10,617 bases of DNA from Phyllobacteriaceae bacterium (lineage in GTDB: Bacteria; Pseudomonadota; Alphaproteobacteria; Rhizobiales; Rhizobiaceae): the NCBI GenBank assembly GCA_024645155.1, contig JAHEGF010000101.1, positions 1 to 10,617 of the forward strand. Reading direction: 5' to 3'. The position numbers were made by a program, and so were the translations under genes. The first letter of the stretch is position 1. Each line of letters begins with the position of its first letter. The notes under the pieces were generated by a model. It had not been told where the DNA came from, did not search any database, and saw only the letters and a list, made by a program, of their open reading frames with translations. This document shows positions 5,109 to 10,617 of the stretch, piece by piece.

Positions 5109-7406
5109 TCAGGCAGCCCGGTCCTCGACGCTCATCACCAGTTTTTCGGGATCAAGCGGCTTGGTCAGATAACCGTCGGCGCCGCGTGCCAGGACCCGCA
5201 CTTCGGTCTCTTCCTGCCCGTCAGCCGTCAGCACCAGGATCGGAACGGACGCCAGGTTCAGGGCTTCTTCATTGCGCCGGATCAGCTCAATTGCATCAAG
5301 CCCGTCCATCACGGGCATGTGCAGATCCATCAGCACGAGATCAATGGCGCCAGGCCTGTCCCTGAGCAATTCGGCCGCCGAAAGCCCGTTGTTGACGACC
5401 GTGACATTGTGCCCCGCCTTTTCAAGTGCGGCACGGGCAAGCGTTGCATTGATGACATTGTCTTCGGCCAGAAGGACCGACAGCGCCCCTGGTTTGGCGG
5501 TCAGGCCGGGACCTGTTGCCGCAGCAGAGCCGGATCTTGCGGGATCCTTCCCTGTGGTTCGGGTGCCGTCACACAATAGACGGACCAGCGAGCGGCCGCG
5601 CACCGGCCGTGCAAGAAAGGACGTGTAGCCACTTGCAAGCAGGTCCTGCAGACGCCCGCGATCGGTCGGTGCAATAAGGGTGATCATCTGTGCACTGCCG
5701 GCACATTCCTCCAGACGCTGCACCAGCGCCGCGCCGGACTCCTGTTCCAGATTGCTGTCAATCAGCACCGCATCGAACGGGATACTCTTCTTGACAAGAT
5801 TCTGCGCATTGGCAGCCGAGTGTGCCAGGTGAATTTCACCGCCCTCGCTTTCCACCATTTGCACAATGGCAGCGGACTCCATGGAGTTGGCGGACACCAG
5901 AAGGACCGATTTTCCGCCAAGTACGGGACCGGGGCCGCCCGGGGTTTGGCGATCATCACCGCTGACCGCCGGCAATGGTATCATGACGGAAAATGTCGAT
6001 CCGCCGCTGTCCGGTGTGGCAAGCCCGATCGTTCCGCCCATGGCATCGACAATGCGTTTGGAAATCGAAAGCCCGAGGCCTGCTCCACCATGCGGCCGTG
6101 TCGATGTGGTATCGGCCTGCTCGAACTCCTCGAATATCCGTTCCCGGTCAGCAGGTTTAAGTCCCGGGCCGGTGTCTGTGACGTCGATACGCAGGCCACG
6201 GGAACTGCCGGAGCGGGATACCGAGGCTGTGACCATTACCCCGCCTTCATCGGTAAACTTGATGGCATTACCGGCAAGATTGAGAAGAACCTGGCGCAGC
6301 CGCCCCGGGTCAACCATGATCAATTCCGGTACCGCCGGGTCGATGAAGCAGCCAAGCCCAATGTCCTTGCCATAGGCCCGCGATGCCAACAGCTCGACGA
6401 CACCTTCAATCAGCTCGTGCGGAGAAACGGCGACCTGGCGCAATTCGAGACGGCCGGCTTCGATCTTCGAGAAGTCGAGCAGGTCCTCGATCAGTGACAT
6501 CAGCGCATTGCCCGATTCCATGACGCTGGAAATGTAGGTTCTCTGCTCCGGCGTAATGTCGGTGTCGGCGAGCAATTTTGCCATGCCGATAATCCCGTTC
6601 ATCGGGGTGCGGATTTCGTGACTGACCGTTGCCAGAAAACGCGACTTGGCCTGGCTGGCATGCTCGGCCTTCTGCCGCGCCTCATTCATCTCGCTTTCGG
6701 CGTTTTTTCGCTGGGTAATATCGCGGGCAATCGCGCGATGCTGGACAGTGCCGGTATTTTCCTCTCGGGCCGATAGTTCGATCCAAGAAAACCATCGCAT
6801 GCCGTTTTCATCGCCAATTGCCACATCCTGCGATGTCAGCTGGTCGCCGTCAAAAAGGGCAGCGTCGGGAACCGGCGCGACTTCGACGCCCAACTCGCTT
6901 AGTGTCTTGCCGACAACCTCGTCCTGGTTTCCGCCAAGGATCGTGATAAACACCGAATTTGCGTAAATGATCCGGCCGTCCTGATCGCGATGCACAACGA
7001 TGTCGCCGAGGGCGTCGATCAGGCCGCGGAAATGCTGTTCGCTCTCCTGCAATTCCCACATGCGGTCAGCAATGGATTCCAGTTCGTCCTGCCTGCGTTC
7101 CGCATATTCGCCGAGTTTTTCCTGCGCCTGAAGCAATCTGGCAGACGTCAGGCCAATTACGATGCCGAGCAGGCCGCAAAACAATGTCACAAAGTAGGGT
7201 GAACCGGTAAGGTGAGCAGCCGACGCGACGCCAAATGTAGCAGCCGTGCACAAGACGAAGACAGTGCGCGAGAAAACCGCCGGTACGCTGGTGATTGCGG
7301 GACGTGTTAACAGACCGGTAGCATCCGGCCTGTTGAGGCTGTTTGCTGCAGGCGCCTCGGCGCGCTTGCCGGGCAATCCCGGACCGCTATTTACCTTCCC
7401 GTTCAT
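5109..7406 (-). CDS. Membrane-bound hybrid sensor histidine kinase with PAS and two receiver domains
   Basis: The 765-residue protein has a cytoplasmic N-terminal tail, two membrane helices (about 49-66 and 71-88) with almost no periplasmic loop, a coiled linker (90-125) and a PAS domain (about 121-235). The HisKA domain has VSHEIRTPMNG with the phosphorylated His263. The ATPase domain shows the N-box with N380, G1 DTGPG (411-415), FEEF (425-428) and G2 GGAGLGL (440-446). Receiver 2 (about 641-760) is complete: E648, D649, phospho-acceptor D694, T727 and K749. Receiver 1 (about 499-612) keeps only D550: the acidic pair is S505/A506, the Thr is I578 and the Lys is R600, so it is probably structural. 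No output domain is present, so phosphate likely passes to a separate phosphotransfer protein or regulator. The signal is unknown; the short loop suggests sensing in the membrane or through PAS. ATG 7406 follows GGTGGGCGG. It may be co-transcribed with olsB. Confidence 0.93.
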   Translation of the reverse strand: MNGKVNSGPGLPGKRAEAPAANSLNRPDATGLLTRPAITSVPAVFSRTVFVLCTAATFGVASAAHLTGSPYFVTLFCGLLGIVIGLTSARLLQAQEKLGEYAERRQDELESIADRMWELQESEQHFRGLIDALGDIVVHRDQDGRIIYANSVFITILGGNQDEVVGKTLSELGVEVAPVPDAALFDGDQLTSQDVAIGDENGMRWFSWIELSAREENTGTVQHRAIARDITQRKNAESEMNEARQKAEHASQAKSRFLATVSHEIRTPMNGIIGMAKLLADTDITPEQRTYISSVMESGNALMSLIEDLLDFSKIEAGRLELRQVAVSPHELIEGVVELLASRAYGKDIGLGCFIDPAVPELIMVDPGRLRQVLLNLAGNAIKFTDEGGVMVTASVSRSGSSRGLRIDVTDTGPGLKPADRERIFEEFEQADTTSTRPHGGAGLGLSISKRIVDAMGGTIGLATPDSGGSTFSVMIPLPAVSGDDRQTPGGPGPVLGGKSVLLVSANSMESAAIVQMVESEGGEIHLAHSAANAQNLVKKSIPFDAVLIDSNLEQESGAALVQRLEECAGSAQMITLIAPTDRGRLQDLLASGYTSFLARPVRGRSLVRLLCDGTRTTGKDPARSGSAAATGPGLTAKPGALSVLLAEDNVINATLARAALEKAGHNVTVVNNGLSAAELLRDRPGAIDLVLMDLHMPVMDGLDAIELIRRNEEALNLASVPILVLTADGQEETEVRVLARGADGYLTKPLDPEKLVMSVEDRAA

Positions 7407-7446
7407 CCGCCCACCATAGCGCAGGGCTTTTAGGGAAGTTTCTTGC

Positions 7447-7470
7447 GGTTCATTAAAACTTTAAGGAACC
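7447..7470. promoter_or_regulatory. 24-bp near-perfect palindrome upstream of the histidine kinase gene
   Basis: GGTTC (7447-7451) and GAACC (7466-7470) frame TTAAA (7453-7457) and TTTAA (7460-7464). Eleven of the twelve symmetric pairs were compared outside the central step, and only one (A7452 with G7465) fails. It begins 41 bases upstream of the kinase ATG and 27 bases beyond the stop of the reductase gene. No T-run follows on either strand, so an operator for a dimeric regulator is more likely than a terminator. The symmetry is exact; the function is inferred. Confidence 0.45.
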
Positions 7471-7496
7471 TGTAGAAAAATACTGGCTGACCGGAT

Positions 7497-8486
7497 CTAG
7501 ATATCCACGACGACGCGGCCACGAATTTTGCCCTCGACGATGTCGCTGGCGGCGCCGGCAATTTCCTCAAACGCTATGGTTTTCGACAGCGAAGCCAGCT
7601 TTCCTGCATCAAGATCGCGGGCAATCCTTCGCCAGGCTTCCAGGCGTATTTCCTTTGGCGCCATGACCGAATCGATGCCAAGCAGGCAAACGCCGCGCAG
7701 GATAAACGGTGCTACACTGGCTGGAAGGTCCATGCCCTGCGCCAACCCGCACGCCGCGACCGCACCGCCGTAGGATGTCTGCGCCAGAACATTGGCGAGC
7801 GTATGCGAGCCGACCGCGTCAACACCGCCTGCCCAGCGCTCCTTGCCCATCGGCCGGCCCGGTTCGGACAGTTCGCCGCGATCAATGATTTCGGCAGCAC
7901 CGAGGTCTTTGAGAAACGCATCTTCAGACCGCCGGCCGGTCGATGCGATCACATGATAGCCGAGTTTCGACAGGATCGACACGGCGACCGTTCCGACACC
8001 GCCTGCCGCACCAGTCACCACGACCGGACCGCTATCGGGTGTGATCCCGTGATTTTCTAGCGCCATGACACACAGCATTGCCGTATATCCGGCAGTTCCG
8101 ACAGCCATCGCGTCATGGGCGCTCATGCCGTCGGGCAACGGTACCAGCCAGTCACCGCTCACACGTGCCCGTTCCGCATAGGCCCCGTAGTGGGTTTCGC
8201 CGACGCCCCAGCCGTTGAGAACGACCTTGTCACCCTTTTTCCAGTTCTCGTTCGACGATTTGGTCACCGTACCGGCAAAATCGATGCCCGGGATCATCGG
8301 CCAGCGGCGCACCACCGGTGACTTGCCGGTAATGGCAAGGCCATCCTTGTAGTTTACCGTGGTCGCCTCCACGGCGACGGTAACGTCGCCATCCATCAGC
8401 TCGTCTTCAGTCATCGAAACGATGTCGACCGACTGTCTTTTCTCCTCGTCACGCGAAATCAAAAGGGCCTTGAAACTGTCAGACAT
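7497..8486 (-). CDS. acuI: AcuI/YhdH-family NADPH-dependent quinone or acryloyl-CoA reductase
   Basis: A 329-residue medium-chain dehydrogenase/reductase without the zinc-binding residues. The family reduces acryloyl-CoA to propionyl-CoA, which detoxifies acrylate from dimethylsulfoniopropionate breakdown and serves the 3-hydroxypropionate route; some members are annotated only as quinone oxidoreductases. Family signatures are TTVNYKDGLAITGK (42-55), PMIPGIDFAGTV (63-74) in the GroES-like domain, and the Rossmann nucleotide loop VTGAAGGVG (157-165). The LGIDSVMAP stretch (269-277) and the end KIRGRVVVDI are also typical of this subfamily. The ATG at 8486 is preferred: GAGAG precedes it and MSDSFKALLISRD is the usual N-terminus, whereas the upstream in-frame ATG at 8507 adds seven residues. 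It lies 69 bases after lspA on the same strand. Family membership is firm; the exact substrate, and therefore the symbol, is less so. Confidence 0.85.
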   Translation of the reverse strand: MSDSFKALLISRDEEKRQSVDIVSMTEDELMDGDVTVAVEATTVNYKDGLAITGKSPVVRRWPMIPGIDFAGTVTKSSNENWKKGDKVVLNGWGVGETHYGAYAERARVSGDWLVPLPDGMSAHDAMAVGTAGYTAMLCVMALENHGITPDSGPVVVTGAAGGVGTVAVSILSKLGYHVIASTGRRSEDAFLKDLGAAEIIDRGELSEPGRPMGKERWAGGVDAVGSHTLANVLAQTSYGGAVAACGLAQGMDLPASVAPFILRGVCLLGIDSVMAPKEIRLEAWRRIARDLDAGKLASLSKTIAFEEIAGAASDIVEGKIRGRVVVDI

Positions 8487-8555
8487 GGGTTCTCTCATAA
8501 TAGCCATGGAATGCGGGGTGCTTGCGACGAACTTGTAATGGATCAGGTGCGCTGG

Positions 8556-9074
8556 TCAATCGTCATTGCCCGGTTCAGCCGGTTTTCCCGTATGGCGTGC
8601 CCGCCAGCTCCGGACGATCTCCTGCAATATTACAAGGCCGGCCCCGGTCGAAATTGCCGCATCGGCGAAATTGAAAATCGCAAACGACCACACGGATGTA
8701 TGAAACAAAATATAATCAATCACATAGCCAAGGGACACCCGGTCAATCAGGTTGCCGATGGCCCCGCCCATGATCAATGCGAATCCGGTACGGGCCAACA
8801 CGTCATCGGCGGGAGTACGATACCACAGGTACAAGACCAGCGCCGCGACACACAATGCCAGCAGGATCAGGAGTCCCGGACCAAAATCATCAAACATGGA
8901 AAATGCCATGCCGGTGTTGTGTGTGCGAAACAGCGAGACAAAGGGTACCACCCCGACCATCTGGTGATAATCCATCTGCCTTTCGACCAGCCACTTGAAG
9001 AACTGGTCAAGTCCGACGACGAGCGCTACCAGCATCACCGCCCCGGCAATGGACCCTTTGCCGGCGTTCATCAT
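8556..9074 (-). CDS. lspA: Lipoprotein signal peptidase (signal peptidase II)
   Basis: LspA is an inner-membrane aspartyl protease that cuts the signal peptide from diacylglyceryl-modified prolipoproteins. The 172-residue protein has four hydrophobic segments (about 10-27, 66-84, 95-108 and 131-152). It carries the family motifs GLDQFFKW (21-28), THNTGMAFS (51-59), GNLIDR (107-112), VIDY with the catalytic D120, and FNFADAAI with the catalytic D138. Length is normal. The first ATG overlaps the TrmH-family stop codon by four bases (ATGA). A second ATG follows directly at 9071 and is better spaced (six bases) from the GGGGA sequence, so translation may begin there. The tight overlaps with two RNA methyltransferase genes upstream indicate translational coupling in one operon. 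Confidence is high. Confidence 0.96.
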   Translation of the reverse strand: MMNAGKGSIAGAVMLVALVVGLDQFFKWLVERQMDYHQMVGVVPFVSLFRTHNTGMAFSMFDDFGPGLLILLALCVAALVLYLWYRTPADDVLARTGFALIMGGAIGNLIDRVSLGYVIDYILFHTSVWSFAIFNFADAAISTGAGLVILQEIVRSWRARHTGKPAEPGNDD

Positions 9075-9922
9075 GCATCCCCGATGGTCAGGGCATGGCG
9101 CCGGGCTTCAAACATCATGACGCCTGCGGCGACCGCAAGATTGAGTGAATCGGCGCGCCCAGCCTGCGGGATACGCGCCAGTGTGGTGCATGCCGCTGCC
9201 AACGCATCGCTCAGACCCTGCTGTTCATTGCCCATCAGCAACAGGACCGGGCCATTGGCGTAATCGACGGTGCGGTAATCGACGGAACCTTCCAGGTGCG
9301 TTCCGACAACCTGTCCGGGCCAGCCCTTGCGCCACGCCAGGAATGCCTCGGTGGTTGTCTTGACCACGGGTACGGCAAAAACCGATCCCATGGTCGCGCG
9401 GACGGTCTCGATCGCAAACGGATCGGTACATTCGCCGACCAGAATCAGCCCGCGGGCACCGGTTGCATCCGCGGTGCGGATGATCGTTCCAAGATTGCCC
9501 GGGTCGCGAACCCGGTCGAGTGCAATCCACAAATCCGTAGGTTGCGCGGTAACGCTGGAAAGGGCGGTATGTTTCTGGCGGATAACAGCAATTGCATTTT
9601 GCGGATTGTCGCGGCGGCTGATGGCTTCAAGCACCTTTCCCGACACCTGCAATACCAGTCCTCCGGCGGCAACTGTTTGTGCAGCCGAGCTGTCGATCAG
9701 CGGCGAACCCACGGCGCTTTTTGCAATCACGAGTGTCTCAATTGTCCAGCCGAGATCACGCGCCTCGACGATCAGCTTCAACCCTTCGGCAACAAATACC
9801 CCGGCCTCATCACGATGCTTTTTGCGCGCCAGCGAGCGGATGGTCTTGATGACCGGATTTGCAAGGCTGGTCACTTCCTTGACCTGCCCGGGTGCGCCGG
9901 TTCTGCCGGTGACTGACGTCAT
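9071..9922 (-). CDS. TrmH/SpoU-family RNA 2'-O-methyltransferase
   Basis: A 283-residue SPOUT-class enzyme that would methylate a ribose 2'-OH in rRNA or tRNA using S-adenosylmethionine. An N-terminal substrate-binding domain (about 15-115, with FVAEGLKLIVEA) precedes the knotted catalytic domain. Motif 1 is DRVRDPGNLGTIIRTADATG (136-155, with N143 and R149), motif 2 is LLLMGNEQQGLS (227-238, with E233) and motif 3 is RIPQAGRADSLNLAVAA (250-266). All three motifs are intact. The ATG at 9922 overlaps the upstream stop as ATGA and is preceded by GGTGG, so it is preferred to the in-frame GTG at 9934. The exact RNA target cannot be told; the layout resembles the 23S rRNA methylases related to RlmB and tsnR. 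A 15-base tandem microduplication lies at 9260-9289. Confidence 0.92.
   Translation of the reverse strand: MTSVTGRTGAPGQVKEVTSLANPVIKTIRSLARKKHRDEAGVFVAEGLKLIVEARDLGWTIETLVIAKSAVGSPLIDSSAAQTVAAGGLVLQVSGKVLEAISRRDNPQNAIAVIRQKHTALSSVTAQPTDLWIALDRVRDPGNLGTIIRTADATGARGLILVGECTDPFAIETVRATMGSVFAVPVVKTTTEAFLAWRKGWPGQVVGTHLEGSVDYRTVDYANGPVLLLMGNEQQGLSDALAAACTTLARIPQAGRADSLNLAVAAGVMMFEARRHALTIGDA
9260..9289. repeat. 15-base tandem microduplication inside the TrmH-family gene
   Basis: GTAATCGACGG occurs at 9260-9270 and again at 9275-9285, a period of 15 bases. The repeat keeps the reading frame and appears in the protein as VDYRT followed by VDYAN (residues 214-223), between catalytic motifs 1 and 2. 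It looks like a small in-frame slippage duplication in a surface loop. Confidence 0.5.
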
Positions 9923-10617
9923 GATGCCACCCACCGGCTGAACAGCGAGGTTGGCAAAAGGCGCCCGCCAGCCTTTTCACGAATGACAAGCTCGCCCGAC
10001 TGGACCGCGCCCCCAAGGCCGGCAAATCGTTCGCGCATCAATCCATGAATCGCATAAAAGGATGCGCGAATGGAATAGGCGGTCAGGACCACGGTCAGCG
10101 GGTTTGCAGACAGGATCGCCCGGCAGCCTGCGATCATCGTGGCCAGATCGTCGAAAAGGTGCCACACCTCGCCTTTGGGCCCGCGGCCAAAGGCAGGCGG
10201 GTCAAGCAGGATGATATCGTAGCTGTTGCCGCGCCGTCTTTCGCGTTCAACGAAACGCATCGCATCTTCGCAGATCCAGCGGACAGGTCTGTCTTCGAGA
10301 CCGGCTAGTTGCTGGTTTTCGCGCGCCCATCCGATCGCCTTCTTCGACGCATCGACGTGGGTGACTTCTGCGCCGGCGCGCGCTGCCACCAGTGATGCAA
10401 TGCCGGTATAGCCAAACAGGTTGAGAACCCGGACCGTGCGCCCGGAACCGGCGATAAGCCCTTCCATGTGCGCCCAGTGCGGTGCCTGCTCCGGAAACAC
10501 GCCAACATGGCGGAATGATGTGAACCGTCCGTGATAGGCGATACCGTCATGGCGCATTGGCCAGGTCTCGCCCAGCGGCGTTTTCGGGAAATTCCAACGG
10601 CCCAGGCCTTCTTCCTC
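9919..10617 (-). CDS. Class I SAM-dependent rRNA methyltransferase (RlmI/RlmK-like), 5' end outside window
   Basis: The frame is open from the window edge through 232 residues. EEEGLGRWNF and the following W-P segment run directly into the ATG at 10557, so that ATG is internal and the protein begins beyond the window. The Rossmann fold shows SAM-binding VLNLFGYTG (visible residues 64-72), the ribose-binding acidic strand HVDASKKAI (87-95), an acidic residue in CEDAM (116-120) and catalytic motif IV ILLDPPAFGRG (136-146). The LDPPAF form and the preceding FTSFRHVGVFPEQAPHW block are typical of the RlmI/RlmK group that modifies 23S rRNA. Which base is modified cannot be inferred. It overlaps the TrmH gene by four bases and is the first visible gene of the lspA operon; any N-terminal RNA-binding domain is out of view. 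Confidence 0.88.
   Translation of the reverse strand, partial: EEEGLGRWNFPKTPLGETWPMRHDGIAYHGRFTSFRHVGVFPEQAPHWAHMEGLIAGSGRTVRVLNLFGYTGIASLVAARAGAEVTHVDASKKAIGWARENQQLAGLEDRPVRWICEDAMRFVERERRRGNSYDIILLDPPAFGRGPKGEVWHLFDDLATMIAGCRAILSANPLTVVLTAYSIRASFYAIHGLMRERFAGLGGAVQSGELVIREKAGGRLLPTSLFSRWVAS

Noticed and set aside
5820..6497. 225-codon plus-strand open frame inside the kinase gene
   Set aside because: The opposite strand encodes conserved kinase domains (HATPase and part of HisKA); the composition of this frame looks like a shadow and no ribosome binding site was noted.
7453..7464. TTAA-N4-TTAA taken as a CtrA site
   Set aside because: The spacing is four bases where CtrA needs seven; the bases are better explained as part of the palindrome.
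7466..7485. GGAAC as an EcfG general-stress promoter -35 element
   Set aside because: No GTT-type -10 element follows at 16-17 bases, and on that strand it would point antisense into the reductase gene.
7470..7496. T-run after the reductase stop as an intrinsic terminator
   Set aside because: Five Ts occur on the minus strand but no stem precedes them; the palindrome comes after the T-run rather than before it.
8511..9263. 250-codon open frame on the plus strand
   Set aside because: It is antisense to lspA and the start of the TrmH gene, shows no recognisable family, and reflects the high GC of the opposite coding frame.
1..10617. Mobile element, CRISPR array, prophage, tRNA or defence system
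   Set aside because: No transposase, integrase, regularly spaced repeats, tRNA-like cloverleaf or known defence domain was seen; composition is uniform and almost all DNA is accounted for by housekeeping or envelope genes.

Overview
The window reads as an ordinary chromosomal segment of an alphaproteobacterium, probably of the Hyphomicrobiales (Rhizobiales) type. This is inferred from gene content (glutathione synthetase close to a ComM/YifB ATPase, an OlsB-type ornithine N-acyltransferase, an AcuI-type reductase) and moderately high GC with strong G/C third-position preference; no sequence search was possible. Eight protein genes and parts of two operons fill almost all of it. No tRNA, rRNA, CRISPR array, insertion sequence, phage gene or toxin-antitoxin pair was seen. 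No gap exceeds 300 bases; the largest is the 279-base divergent region 2211-2489.

Layout. The 3' part of gshB (2-580, +) runs head-on into a minus-strand pair, a polyprenyl-phosphate-sugar glycosyltransferase (972-2210) followed by a GtrA-type membrane protein (581-958). The two converging stop codons touch inside one TGATCA. The glycosyltransferase is divergent from comM/yifB (2490-4022, +); the region between holds a perfect 8-bp inverted repeat, a CtrA-like box and a repeated CGGGGAGC at the comM ribosome binding site. comM converges on olsB (4089-4991, -), which lies downstream of a membrane-bound hybrid histidine kinase (5109-7406, -), so these two may be co-transcribed, although the gap between them carries its own palindromes and a Pho-box-like array. 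A strong imperfect palindrome (7447-7470) precedes the kinase. The rest is minus strand: an rRNA methyltransferase of the RlmI/RlmK type (from the window edge to 9919), a TrmH/SpoU RNA methyltransferase, lspA and an AcuI/YhdH reductase. The first three are joined by 4-base ATGA overlaps and are almost certainly one operon; the reductase follows after a 69-base gap.

Functional themes. The GT2-GtrA pair would make and flip a lipid-linked sugar for envelope glycosylation. olsB starts ornithine-lipid synthesis, a membrane adaptation often tied to phosphate limitation. lspA matures lipoproteins. The two RNA methyltransferases are housekeeping translation genes. comM serves recombination and transformation. 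The kinase has an unknown signal; its first receiver domain is degenerate.

I did not find a clear new multi-gene system. The items most worth a second look are regulatory: the duplicated Shine-Dalgarno element before comM, the palindrome before the kinase, the sites before olsB, and the possible bidirectional terminator that overlaps two stop codons.
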